64,000 nt of DNA from Arthrobacter sp. CDRTa11 (GTDB lineage Bacteria; Actinomycetota; Actinomycetes; Actinomycetales; Micrococcaceae). Below the pieces are notes generated by a model. It saw nothing but the letters and a program-made list of their open reading frames with translations, made no database searches and was not told where the DNA came from. This document shows positions 1 through 7,673 of this stretch, piece by piece (positions within the stretch are counted from its first letter, which is position 1; the number at the start of each line of letters is the position of its first letter). Both the position numbers and the translations under genes were made by a program. The DNA is taken from positions 3,658,001 to 3,722,000 of the forward strand of contig NZ_CP044532.1 of assembly GCF_026427775.1 (NCBI RefSeq), written 5' to 3'.

Positions 1-1206
1 GGCCAGCCCAGACAGATGCTGCACAAGGATCTGCACAATCGGCATCAATGCAGCCATCGCCACACCGAGAACCCCGGCAACCACGGACCCAAGCTGCGTG
101 AACGTCCCCACCAGTTGCGGAAGGATCGGCTGAATGACCTTGAAGATCAGTCCCAGCGGAGAGAAGGAAGACGCCAACGCAACAATCTGGGGGATCAGTG
201 GTCCGAACGACGCGCCAAGCGACGCGCCGACTTCCTTCATGGTGTCAAACACCGGACGGGCAACGGCACCGATGCGCTCCATAACCCCAGCGAAACCGCT
301 TGAAGTTATGTCACCATCACCAGCCTTGAACGCCGCCCCCATAGCGGTAAACCCGCCAATGACCTCACGTATAACCACCTGAGCTCCCACCAACGCAGGG
401 CCCAAACCAGTCAGCAACGCACCCGTCAACGAACTAACAGCCGGGAGGAGAGCCGCGCCGATCTGCGTCTTACCGTTCTCCCACACAGCATTCAACCGCT
501 GCTGCTTACCAGCCAGGGTGTCAGCCTCAGAAGCGAAGTTACCGTGAGCGTCCGCGGTCTGCTTCATGATCAGCGATAGGGTAGCGGCCTGGGTAGCCTC
601 AGCGGACAGGGACCCGCCGACTTTCGCGAACCCCAGCGCAGCAGCCTCAGCATCAATCTTCGCCTGCGACAGGCTAACGCCGTACTTCTCAATGGGGTCA
701 CGCTCGCCCTTGAGGGCCGAGGACAGGGCCTCAACAGCCTCAGAGGTGGTCCCGCCGAACATCGACGCAAGATCCGCGCCGGTCCCGATCAGTTCCTTCG
801 TCTTCGGCGCGAGCTGATCCATCGCCGTTCCGCCGTTTTTCAACTGCGAACCAATCAACGTACCCAGCTCGTTGAACTCATTCGAGGTCAGGCCGACATC
901 CATCGCCGCGGACTTCGACCACTCATTCATCTGCCCCGCGGAGCCCTTGAAGATCGCGTTGATAGCGCCGACGCTCTGCTCCAACTCGCCAGCCCCACTA
1001 ATGGCGGACTTGAAGAACGAACCAATACCCAGAGCACCGAGGGCAGCGGCGGCAATACCAAATGCCCCACCGAAGCCCCTGCCGGCAGACTTGCCAGCGT
1101 CAGCGCCCGACGATTCCGCGCTCCCGAAGGCGGACTTGATCTGGCCCGCCAATTTTGATGTCTCCAATGAGACGGACACGAAGGCCGCGCCTAATTCTGT
1201 GGCCAT
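1..1206 (-). CDS. Phage tape measure protein, N-terminal 402 residues (runs off window)
   Basis: The reading frame is open from an ATG at 1206 to base 1, with no stop in 402 codons, so the 3' end lies outside the window. AAGGAG sits 7 bases before the ATG. The N-terminus (about residues 1-45) is Gly/Ala/Ser rich with a hydrophobic stretch. It is followed by the helical, Ala/Leu-rich repeats typical of siphovirus tape-measure proteins, which set tail length and form the DNA channel; motifs such as FFKSAISGAGELEQSVG match the family start. Only about 170 bp separate it from the HNH gene upstream. The usual tail-tube and tail-assembly-chaperone genes with their slippery frameshift are not found there. 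Confidence 0.85.
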   Translation of the reverse strand, partial: MATELGAAFVSVSLETSKLAGQIKSAFGSAESSGADAGKSAGRGFGGAFGIAAAALGALGIGSFFKSAISGAGELEQSVGAINAIFKGSAGQMNEWSKSAAMDVGLTSNEFNELGTLIGSQLKNGGTAMDQLAPKTKELIGTGADLASMFGGTTSEAVEALSSALKGERDPIEKYGVSLSQAKIDAEAAALGFAKVGGSLSAEATQAATLSLIMKQTADAHGNFASEADTLAGKQQRLNAVWENGKTQIGAALLPAVSSLTGALLTGLGPALVGAQVVIREVIGGFTAMGAAFKAGDGDITSSGFAGVMERIGAVARPVFDTMKEVGASLGASFGPLIPQIVALASSFSPLGLIFKVIQPILPQLVGTFTQLGSVVAGVLGVAMAALMPIVQILVQHLSGLA

Positions 1207-1375
1207 GTTTGACTCCTTAAAGTCAAAGAGCCAGCAACCGGTTACGGTGCTGACTCATTACGAATGGCGCCACTGCGCCCACATGAAACCTGGGGGTGCT
1301 ACCCCTCCCACTGCCCCATTTAGCCCGCCTCCGGCATAGGGCTGTTCTCACTCATGGGCTTTTTTCCACACGGCC

Positions 1376-1717
1376 TCACCACTGCCGGCTAGTGCGTAAC
1401 GGGGGTGCTGGCGGCTCATCTGAGGGCTTGGAACGCCTGCCCTTGCTGCCGTCCCCCTTGCTGCTGTTACAAGCCCGGTGCATGCCCTCTAGCCCCTCCA
1501 AACCGGGTGCCATCCTCCCGCCGAGGTTCACGGCGTGCTTGTGGTCAGCGGTAAAGCTGCGGGCGTCTTTCCAGAAGTCCGGGTACAGCTTGCGGTCCTC
1601 GAACTCCCACAGGAACGGCTCTCCACAGTCAGCGCACGGCAGATCACGGGCGCGGTAGTGACGTTTCAGCGCTTCTCGTTGGGCCACATAGCGCCGGTCA
1701 TTTCTGTACGTCTTCAC
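1376..1717 (-). CDS. HNH endonuclease (phage packaging-associated type)
   Basis: A 113-aa protein starting at GTG. It shows the zinc-knuckle CADC (C28, C31), the catalytic region ADHKHAVNLGG (D58, H59, N64) and the distal HRACNSSKGD (H80, C83, N84), which together form an HNH/treble-clef nuclease fold. The ending TSRQW resembles that of many actinophage HNH proteins. In siphophages such genes sit beside cos and the terminase and are needed for terminase cleavage. Here the gene is followed by only tiny ORFs and then the tape measure. No clear ribosome binding site precedes the GTG. The function is family knowledge; the specific role here is inferred. Confidence 0.85.
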   Translation of the reverse strand: MKTYRNDRRYVAQREALKRHYRARDLPCADCGEPFLWEFEDRKLYPDFWKDARSFTADHKHAVNLGGRMAPGLEGLEGMHRACNSSKGDGSKGRRSKPSDEPPAPPLRTSRQW

Positions 1718-1745
1718 ACCAAAAAAGCACCAACTCTCAGATACG

Positions 1746-1768
1746 AAAAAAGACCCCGTAAAAGGGCC
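1746..1768 (-). terminator. Intrinsic-terminator-like hairpin upstream of the HNH gene
   Basis: On the minus strand GGCCC, a TTTTAC loop and GGGGTC (one bulge) are followed by TTTTTT. It would stop leftward transcription before the HNH gene. The stem is short, so this is a moderate call. Confidence 0.4.
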
Positions 1769-1960
1769 TCAAAAGGGGCAAAAACCGCTAGAACAAGCGG
1801 AATTTCGACTATCCCGCGTGGAAAAAAAGTCGCGGGGGGATATTTTGTGCCTATGCCGGAGGAGGCACAGGCAGGGTGGGGAGGGGGTGGGTCCCCCCAC
1901 CTCTTCTTCTTTCTGATGTTGCTCCCCTTGGGGGTGTTGCTTGCGGGTTAGTGTGGTGCG
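1769..1960. other. Non-coding phage segment; position expected for cos
   Basis: No plausible gene was found here. It lies between the right-arm cargo genes and HNH, where siphophage cos sites usually sit. It contains a cccgcg/cgcggg inverted pair (1819-1843) running into a G-tract, and several further G-tracts up to 1895. This is a positional inference only: cohesive ends cannot be recognised without a related phage for comparison. Confidence 0.2.
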
Positions 1961-2218
1961 GTGACTGTTCCTGATGATGTAGTGCCGAAGCGTCCGAGGT
2001 TCTTGACTGTTGAGCAGGTTGCCGAGGAGCTAGCTGTTGGTTTGCCTACTGTCCGTCAGTTGTTGAAGTCGGGTGAGTTGCGTGGGTTGCAGATCGGCGG
2101 CCGCGGGATGTGGCGTGTAGCTACCAAGGATCTTGAGGACTACATCGAGCAGGCTTACCGGGTTACTGCTGAACGGATAGCAGCCGGCGAAGTACCTGAT
2201 GAAGATTCGGTCGAGTAA
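1961..2218 (+). CDS. Small helix-turn-helix (excisionase/MerR-like) DNA-binding protein
   Basis: An 85-aa protein starting at GTG without a visible Shine-Dalgarno. Residues 14-60 match the HTH_17/excisionase domain: FLTVEQVAEELAVGLPTVRQLLKSGELRGLQIGG, followed by W and a helix containing DLEDYIE. The tail is acidic. It is rightward, opposite to the phage genes around it, and 38 bp upstream of the protease gene, so the two may form a small cargo unit. It could be a regulator of that unit; an excisionase role is less likely because it is far from the integrase. Confidence 0.7.
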   Translation: MTVPDDVVPKRPRFLTVEQVAEELAVGLPTVRQLLKSGELRGLQIGGRGMWRVATKDLEDYIEQAYRVTAERIAAGEVPDEDSVE

Positions 2219-2256
2219 CAACTGATGAACATATGGAGCCTCGCGCCTACGGTTGA

Positions 2257-3024
2257 ATGGACCCCATGCAAATAGTAAAGATCGCGCTCCCTTCTCTGAT
2301 GTCCTTGCGGATTGAGATGTACTGGAGTGGGAATCACCTAGCTACGGGCACCGGGTTCGTTGTCATGCATGAACAGCGTCCGTTCTTGATCACTAACTGG
2401 CATAACTTGGCGGGTCGCGATCCGGAAACCAATGAGATAAAGAGCAGTCGCGGGGTTACGCCTGACGAGGTTCGGATTCTGCACAACGATGCCCGCAAGG
2501 TAGGGAGCTGGATTTTCAAGTCGGAGCCCCTCCTCGATGCAGCTGAGAATCCGTTGTGGGTCGAACACGACTGGGGCAAAGAGGTGGACGTGGTTGCTCT
2601 CTCGTTGACGGATACGGACGGCGTCACTTTTTATCCCTACGCGCTTGAAAACAACATGGAAGACCAAGTGATGTTGGGACCGTCTAGCTCGGTCAACATC
2701 ATTGGTTTCCCTTTTGCTGAGAGCTCGCACGCAGGAATCGGCATTTGGGCTAGGGGAACGATTGCGTCAGAAATGGATTTGGACTATCGCGACTGGCCTC
2801 GGTTCTTGATCGACAGCCGAACCAGGCCTGGGCAATCTGGTTCCCCAGTGATGTTCTATTCACCAGGAGGTGCCGTCCTGCTCAAGAGTGGGACGACAGC
2901 GTACTTTAGTGAGCCCATCATTCAGCTCCTAGGCGTGTACTCCGGCCGCATCAACAAGGAATCAGACTTAGGTATCGTCTGGAAGATCGAGATAATTCGA
3001 GAGGTTCTGTCCGGATCGAAATAG
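2257..3024 (+). CDS. Trypsin-like serine peptidase, prophage cargo
   Basis: A 255-aa protein with the chymotrypsin-fold triad in order: H49 in LITNWHNL, D111 in VDVVALS and S194 in PGQSGSPV, the GTGF strand at 31-34 preceding the His. There is no signal peptide or membrane segment, so it is probably cytoplasmic. An in-frame ATG at 2266 is an alternative start. It is oriented against the phage lytic genes and placed between HNH and the tail spike, a typical position for lysogenic-conversion or phage-defence genes. Cytoplasmic trypsin-like proteases occur in several anti-phage systems, but nothing here proves such a role; the substrate is unknown. Confidence 0.75.
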   Translation: MDPMQIVKIALPSLMSLRIEMYWSGNHLATGTGFVVMHEQRPFLITNWHNLAGRDPETNEIKSSRGVTPDEVRILHNDARKVGSWIFKSEPLLDAAENPLWVEHDWGKEVDVVALSLTDTDGVTFYPYALENNMEDQVMLGPSSSVNIIGFPFAESSHAGIGIWARGTIASEMDLDYRDWPRFLIDSRTRPGQSGSPVMFYSPGGAVLLKSGTTAYFSEPIIQLLGVYSGRINKESDLGIVWKIEIIREVLSGSK

Positions 3025-3035
3025 TGCAGCCACGT

Positions 3036-3073
3036 TTGTGCCCGTAGCCGTGGTTACGTAGCTACGGGCACAA
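3036..3073. terminator. Strong hairpin between convergent genes
   Basis: A perfect 13-bp stem (3036-3048 with 3061-3073) encloses a 12-nt loop, between the protease stop (3024) and the tail-spike stop (3130). There is no long T-run on either side. It probably ends transcription from both convergent genes. Confidence 0.6.
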
Positions 3074-3129
3074 CGTCACGCCCTGCATGCCTATACCAAG
3101 CAGGGTGCGGATGGAGAACGGTTCCTGTC

Positions 3130-4761
3130 TTATGCAGCCGTTATTGTGAGGGCGCCAGCGTCGGATACCTGGACGCGATAACGCGTCCCGTTTGCTGATT
3201 TGAGGACCAGCCCACCAACCGCCGACAGTGCTTCGAACTCTTGCCCGGAAACCTTTTTGGCGAACCTCGTTTCGGTTACGTCGGTTCCGGTTCGCAGCAT
3301 TTCCATAGCAAGTACGCCGGCTGATCCAGTATCCGTGTGGGTGCGAATCGAATAGTTGCCGCTGGATGCAGTGGCGCTCCAAAGCTTTTCGTCCGCGTCT
3401 GCGTCTGATTCCCACCATGAGCGGGATGGTGTTGTGCCACCGAGTGATTCCAATGGAGATGCCACTGAGGGGAACGCCTGCCCAGGGGTGCCTTTGACCC
3501 ATCGGGTCCCGGAGCTGCTGGCAGCAATGTCACGACGGTCCAGTGTCGTAGCGTAGGAGCCTGCGGACGAGTCAATAGGAATGTCGATTGGTGATGCACT
3601 GACTTCATCCCGGACAGACCCCGGCATAGCACCAACCGTCTGCGCGGCCGTAACCCTGATTTTTACACCCTCAAAGGAGAGCTTTGGACGGTTCGCACCC
3701 TTGATCAGGATGGCTGCACCAGGGCGCCGCGTTTGTGGTGTTGTTACTGTGTCGCCGGTAGCGATATGTCCGACGCCAGAAGCGATAACGGAGCTTTGGC
3801 AGTTGTCCAGGATGAGCGCGTGGTAGTTACCCATCTTCTTCTCAGCCTGCGGAGTCTCGGCAGGATCCCCGCCGTCAGATGGGTAGCGAACGCGGAACTC
3901 TGATTTGATGTCCCTGAAGGTCTGGACAGTGTGCGCCATGGTGCCCTTTAGCAGGATCACGGCGCCGTAGTTATCTAGCGCGTAACCCATGCAAGCATCC
4001 CCTGAGATGTTGGAAATGCTGACTTGATGGATATCGCCGTGAATGGTGTCCCGTCCAAGGTCAACCATTTCCACCACATATCCACCGAGGCCGATTCCAG
4101 CCATATTTTTCAGGACAACCGGGGAACCACCGTTGATATAGATACCCGACCCGGAACCGCCACGGAATCCAAGCCTCTCAAAAGTCGAGTAATCCTGAAT
4201 TTTGGCTTCCCTGCCGTCCTGGGTGCGGACGGCGATGTGGTGGCCGCCGGCACCGGCAGGCTTGGAGAACACAAGGTCGTGGATTGCCAACGGCCCGATG
4301 AACGGACGGGCGGCACCGTACTGGGTTAGCACGTCGTTATCGAACACGATGGTTGCATCGTTCACGCCAGATGCCTGGATGATGCGTGAGACGTTGCCGT
4401 CACGCCCGAATGTCTGGAAGTTCCCGTTTGAGCAGAACTCGATTCCACGTGCAAGAACTAGCTGCTGTACTACAGGGTTGTACCCGGACGGGATTACAAC
4501 CTTTGCCCCACCTCGTTGCTTTGCGTCATCGAGAGCGTTCGTTACCGCGGCCTGGTCATCGCCATTGCCGTAGTTCCCGTAGTAGGAGCTGAGGGTAATG
4601 GACGGCTGAAAGGCAGACTTTAGCTCCACCGATTCCGCCTGAGCAGCAGGGCCATAACCAGCGTTAAGGGCTGTTGCTACTGCGGTGCCGGGTGTGGTGA
4701 TTTTCCCTGCTACGAGCGGGTCGATGGTGGCGGGGTTGACTTTAACGTCGAGGAATCCCAT
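3130..4761 (-). CDS. Tail-spike-like protein with parallel beta-helix domain
   Basis: A 543-aa protein, ATG start with AGGAG 8 bases upstream. The N-terminus (1-45) resembles particle-attachment segments of actinophage tail proteins. Around residues 63-100 is a GNGDDQAAVTNALDDAKQRGG block typical of pectate-lyase-superfold proteins, followed by about 250 residues of short beta-rich repeats with Asn/Gly ladders. The C-terminus (about 440-543) is beta-rich and may be a trimerisation or receptor domain. Such proteins bind or cleave cell-surface glycans. The catalytic residues cannot be assigned by eye. It is isolated from the tail genes, with counter-oriented cargo on both sides. Confidence 0.7.
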   Translation of the reverse strand: MGFLDVKVNPATIDPLVAGKITTPGTAVATALNAGYGPAAQAESVELKSAFQPSITLSSYYGNYGNGDDQAAVTNALDDAKQRGGAKVVIPSGYNPVVQQLVLARGIEFCSNGNFQTFGRDGNVSRIIQASGVNDATIVFDNDVLTQYGAARPFIGPLAIHDLVFSKPAGAGGHHIAVRTQDGREAKIQDYSTFERLGFRGGSGSGIYINGGSPVVLKNMAGIGLGGYVVEMVDLGRDTIHGDIHQVSISNISGDACMGYALDNYGAVILLKGTMAHTVQTFRDIKSEFRVRYPSDGGDPAETPQAEKKMGNYHALILDNCQSSVIASGVGHIATGDTVTTPQTRRPGAAILIKGANRPKLSFEGVKIRVTAAQTVGAMPGSVRDEVSASPIDIPIDSSAGSYATTLDRRDIAASSSGTRWVKGTPGQAFPSVASPLESLGGTTPSRSWWESDADADEKLWSATASSGNYSIRTHTDTGSAGVLAMEMLRTGTDVTETRFAKKVSGQEFEALSAVGGLVLKSANGTRYRVQVSDAGALTITAA

Positions 4762-4785
4762 AAGTGTTTTCTCCTGGATTTGGGT

Positions 4786-5628
4786 ATGAAAAAACCCGCC
4801 ATAAGCGGGCTGAGTGTGTTGCTGATATTGAGTTGTCAGGGGTGTCGTAATGTCGGACCTGTGAAGACGACCAAACCCATGCCATTTCCTAAGTCAGGCA
4901 CTGCTGTGACGGATGAATCTGCCACGCCACGACAAGAAGCAACCCCTCAAGGGCAGCTTCCTGCAGCGAGGACATCAAGCTGGCGGCACGATCTTGTGGT
5001 CGGACTTGTCTCCGGAATCGTGGTCGCCTTTGGGACATTGCTTGTGCAGCTTTATTTTGACGACCTTCGATCTGACAGGGAAGCAGGGCAGGAAGACCTG
5101 CGTTCAGCCAGGGAAGGTCGTCAAAACAACCTTCAGTTTCTTCGTGACAGATCATCCACTCAGCCGCTAGATAGACCCTTTAACGGGATGGACCTTGCTG
5201 GTCAGAACCTGTCTGGCTTGGAGTTGCAAAACTCTGATCTGATCAACAGCGACCTGAGTGGGGCTGATCTTCAAGCCACCAGCTTGCAGGGAAGCATCCT
5301 GTCAGGCGCAGATATGTCCAGGACAAAGCTGGAGGCAGCCGGTTTGGAAAGGGCAAGTCTGGTCACAACGGACCTACGAAGTGCCCAAGCCAGAGGGTCG
5401 GACCTTACTGATGCGGTGATGTGGGGAGCCGATGTCAGCGGGGCTAATTTTGTTTTGGCGGCTATGAATGGAACGGATTTTCGGGTCAGTGGAATCGAAT
5501 CTGCTGAACTCATAAACAGTGATGGTGAAAGCGTTTGCTATGACGAGAACACTAAGTGGCCAGAAGGATACCAGCCGCCGGCTATGAACCGGGTCAAGTG
5601 TGCCGAACGATGGGGCTACTATAAGTGA
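4786..5628 (+). CDS. Membrane-anchored pentapeptide-repeat protein, prophage cargo
   Basis: About 280 aa from the ATG at 4786. Alternative starts are TTG 4780 and GTG 4861, none with a convincing ribosome binding site. From the first two, the N-terminus is KK plus a hydrophobic run ending near Cys, reminiscent of a lipoprotein signal but without a clean lipobox. One transmembrane helix follows (LVVGLVSGIVVAFGTLLVQL), then a charged linker with DRE/ARE repeats. About 20 pentapeptide repeats follow (for example MDLAG, SDLSG, ADLQA, ADMSR, ADVSG, ANFVL), giving a quadrilateral beta-helix. The tail has two Cys. It sits opposite to the phage genes and is probably expressed in lysogeny. Function unknown. 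Confidence 0.75.
   Translation: MKKPAISGLSVLLILSCQGCRNVGPVKTTKPMPFPKSGTAVTDESATPRQEATPQGQLPAARTSSWRHDLVVGLVSGIVVAFGTLLVQLYFDDLRSDREAGQEDLRSAREGRQNNLQFLRDRSSTQPLDRPFNGMDLAGQNLSGLELQNSDLINSDLSGADLQATSLQGSILSGADMSRTKLEAAGLERASLVTTDLRSAQARGSDLTDAVMWGADVSGANFVLAAMNGTDFRVSGIESAELINSDGESVCYDENTKWPEGYQPPAMNRVKCAERWGYYK
4789..4809 (-). terminator. Rho-independent terminator upstream of the tail spike gene
   Basis: On the minus strand a 5-bp GC stem (4805-4809 with 4795-4799, 5-nt loop) is followed by TTTTTT. It insulates the tail-spike gene from leftward read-through. It overlaps the 5' end of the counter-oriented pentapeptide gene, which makes that gene's exact start uncertain. Confidence 0.65.
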
Positions 5629-5691
5629 CCCGGACACGACATGTGATGCCATCCTGAGTGTCGCTGCCCTATCGAGGAGTTCGAGTGTTCT

Positions 5692-6309
5692 CTAGGCCGC
5701 GCCGTTGGCTACGGCTTCGATTTGCGCTTCCATGTGGGTGTTGCCGAGTTCGCTGGGCTTTTCGATGTGGAACGTCAGGGAGTTCGTGAAGGTGGCAGCG
5801 TTTACTTCTTCGGATGATGCGCTGTCGAGGTACCAGAGCTGCTCCAGCTTTTCGCCATAGTACGGGTGGTTGTCGATGTACTTGTTCGCGACGTTCACCC
5901 ACTGCACATCAAGTGCCCGCTGGATAACAGCCTTCACGAGCACGTCATCGCCAGAGAGCATGGCCTGATCAAGGAGCTTCGCGGCTTTGCCCTCGTCTTC
6001 GATACCGAGGGCTCCAACACGTTCCTGGGCGTCGCGGTAGCTGATGGCCGTCTGAGCGTCAGAAGTGCCGGCAGACCCGAACAGGGTGCGGCGTAGGGAG
6101 CCAATTTCGTTTGCTCGTTTGTTGGCTTCGTCAGCCTTGAGCGCGTCGATTTCCCTTTTCGACTGGAGGTAGACGGCTGCGATCTGCTGGCGCTTCCCTT
6201 CCCGGGTGAGCGTCCGATCTGCCCGGATGTAGTCAATCTGTTGGCGTAGTCCTGCCTGGACTGTTTCGGCTTTGCGGCCTTGTTCGGTGTCGCGGAGGTT
6301 GTAGGTCAT
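5692..6309 (-). CDS. Phage protein of unknown function, helical N-terminus
   Basis: A 205-aa protein, last gene of the leftward early operon and 9 bp downstream of the HTH gene. The N-terminal 75 residues are highly charged and predicted helical (LRQQIDYIRADRTLTREGKR, then LQSKREIDALKADEANKRA), consistent with a coiled coil. The C-terminal half is mixed and has no recognisable motif. Location between an HTH gene and the cargo/tail region does not fix its role. It might be a scaffold-like or DNA-associated protein; I do not recognise it. Confidence 0.6.
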   Translation of the reverse strand: MTYNLRDTEQGRKAETVQAGLRQQIDYIRADRTLTREGKRQQIAAVYLQSKREIDALKADEANKRANEIGSLRRTLFGSAGTSDAQTAISYRDAQERVGALGIEDEGKAAKLLDQAMLSGDDVLVKAVIQRALDVQWVNVANKYIDNHPYYGEKLEQLWYLDSASSEEVNAATFTNSLTFHIEKPSELGNTHMEAQIEAVANGAA

Positions 6310-6318
6310 GTCATTCCC

Positions 6319-6741
6319 TTATGCTGCTTGGGCGGCTTTGGCCGCGGCGAAGTGTTGAACGTCTTCTCGGGTGATGCGCCACCGCCCGTTGACGGAGGTG
6401 GCGGGGAGCCGTTTGTCGCTGATTGCGAGGCGGACTGCCCTGTCTGTGATGTAGAGGATGTCAGCGGCTTGTGTGGTGCTGAGCCATTGATTTAAGTCTG
6501 TGGCTGCTTCCGGTTTTGCCGCTACGGGTGTTCCGGTGGCGGAAGTCCGCCAGGTGAGTGCGGCTACGCGGAGGGCGACGAGGACGGCGTCAACTTCGGG
6601 ATCCACGCCGCGGTTCTCCACACGCACCTCGTTGAGGCTGGCGTGCCGTTCCAGCCATGCACAGACCCGCGCCGGCACAATGACGACCGGGGCGCCGATG
6701 CCGTGAACATAAGCCGCTGGTGGGCGTTCCGGGGCTGTCAC
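6319..6741 (-). CDS. HTH domain protein (excisionase-like fold at the C-terminus)
   Basis: A 140-aa protein. Residues 1-80 have no recognisable domain. Residues 83-135 fit the HTH_17/excisionase winged helix: LNQWLSTTQAADILYITDRA, then a wing SVNGRWRITREDVQHFA. The start ATG overlaps the stop of the upstream gene by 4 nt (ATGA), so translation is probably coupled. In actinophages such proteins occur in early or packaging-proximal operons as regulators of unknown targets. Confidence 0.65.
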   Translation of the reverse strand: MTAPERPPAAYVHGIGAPVVIVPARVCAWLERHASLNEVRVENRGVDPEVDAVLVALRVAALTWRTSATGTPVAAKPEAATDLNQWLSTTQAADILYITDRAVRLAISDKRLPATSVNGRWRITREDVQHFAAAKAAQAA

Positions 6742-6971
6742 GGGGCCTCCTTTTCGTAAGCTTCCAGTGAGGGGATGAGCTGCTCGGGCCAGCCTTCGCC
6801 GTGCTGCTTCTTGACGTTCACGAGGGCGATAACGGCGAGGGCAACCATCACCCGCCTGGCGTGGTTCGGGAAGATCCGCTTCAGCGACCGAACCACTGTC
6901 TGCGGGTCGTAGGCTTCAACACCTCTAAGTAGCTCGACGGCTAATCCCCCCGCCTTATCACTCGCGCTCAT
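6738..6971 (-). CDS. Small phage protein, unknown
   Basis: A 77-aa protein linked to both neighbours by 4-nt ATGA overlaps. It has a helical, slightly hydrophobic middle (RRVMVALAVIALVNVKKQ) flanked by basic residues, and an acidic tail. No known motif was recognised. The coding call rests on the tight operon packing. Confidence 0.6.
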   Translation of the reverse strand: MSASDKAGGLAVELLRGVEAYDPQTVVRSLKRIFPNHARRVMVALAVIALVNVKKQHGEGWPEQLIPSLEAYEKEAP

Positions 6972-7198
6972 GGCGCTGAGTGATGCAGTTCGTCCAGGGC
7001 GTCGGCTATCTCATTTGCAAGCCTGATCGCATCATGCTCGGGGATTACGAGGTTGATCTGAGAGCCGCGGCGAATGATGACGCCTGGTTCTACCCCTGTT
7101 GGTGACGTGAGCTTCGCGGGGCCGGCAGAGGCCAGCCTGCCGTCCTCCACGTTCATGTTGTAGGTGTGCGGCCGGCTAATAAAGATGTTGTTGATCAT
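6968..7198 (-). CDS. Small phage protein, unknown
   Basis: A 76-aa protein, overlapping its neighbours by 4 nt on each side. It starts with a beta-rich stretch (MINNIFISRPHTYNMN), then a basic GVIIRRGSQINLVIP segment, and ends with an amphipathic helix containing AIRLANEIADALDELHH. No family was recognised. The gene order suggests an accessory role to the phage ATPase upstream. Confidence 0.6.
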   Translation of the reverse strand: MINNIFISRPHTYNMNVEDGRLASAGPAKLTSPTGVEPGVIIRRGSQINLVIPEHDAIRLANEIADALDELHHSAP

Positions 7199-7503
7199 TT
7201 GGTGTCTTTCGGGGTGAGGAACTCTTTAAGTTCGTACTCGGAGATAGTGAGGGTGAGCATGTCGGATCCGACTTTGGCGCCGCGTAGTTCCCGGATGTAG
7301 TCGCCGGCAGCATTCGCCGTAGCCATGAGAACCCGTGCCAGAACGTGTGGGTCCTTCGGTACCTGCTGCTCGATTTCCCACATGACTTTTTTGTAGGCCG
7401 GGGTGTCCACGTTCAGTGAGGCCTGCATCAGTCGGGCGGCAAGGATGGTGTCCCGCGGCTTCAAGTCCAACAGGTGCTCATATAGGGGCCTGTGGACGCT
7501 CAT
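7195..7503 (-). CDS. Small phage protein, unknown
   Basis: A 102-aa protein from the ATG at 7503, chosen because AAGG lies 7 bases upstream and the ATG overlaps the stop of the preceding gene (ATGA). The longer reading to 7569 would cover most of that gene. The protein is helical and charged, ending in LTISEYELKEFLTPKDTK. No motif was recognised. Confidence 0.6.
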   Translation of the reverse strand: MSVHRPLYEHLLDLKPRDTILAARLMQASLNVDTPAYKKVMWEIEQQVPKDPHVLARVLMATANAAGDYIRELRGAKVGSDMLTLTISEYELKEFLTPKDTK

Positions 7504-7673
7504 GCCGCCTTCTCTCGTTCCTGGTACATGACCAGCTGAGCTTCCGCGGTCGTTGCTCTCCGCATCCAATGCGTGGCCTCTTGCTGGGCGTGCTCAAATT
7601 TGAGCCGGTAAGTTTCGGCCTGCGCGGGCCAGTCCCACTGCTGTAGGACTTTCGGGGAGTAGTCGTAACTCAT
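7500..7673 (-). CDS. 57-aa phage protein, unknown, in operon
   Basis: This short gene fills the space between two small phage genes exactly: its ATG overlaps the upstream stop by 4 nt, and its TGA overlaps the ATG of the next gene by 4 nt. The product begins MSYDYSPKVLQQWDWPAQAE and ends YQEREKAA. It is mostly helical (about residues 17-55) with Trp-rich ends. The perfect packing is the main support; there is no known domain. Confidence 0.6.
   Translation of the reverse strand: MSYDYSPKVLQQWDWPAQAETYRLKFEHAQQEATHWMRRATTAEAQLVMYQEREKAA

Noticed and set aside
1535-1951. Plus-strand 138-codon frame over the HNH gene and the gap
   Set aside because: It is antisense to the HNH gene with low-complexity Gly/Pro content.
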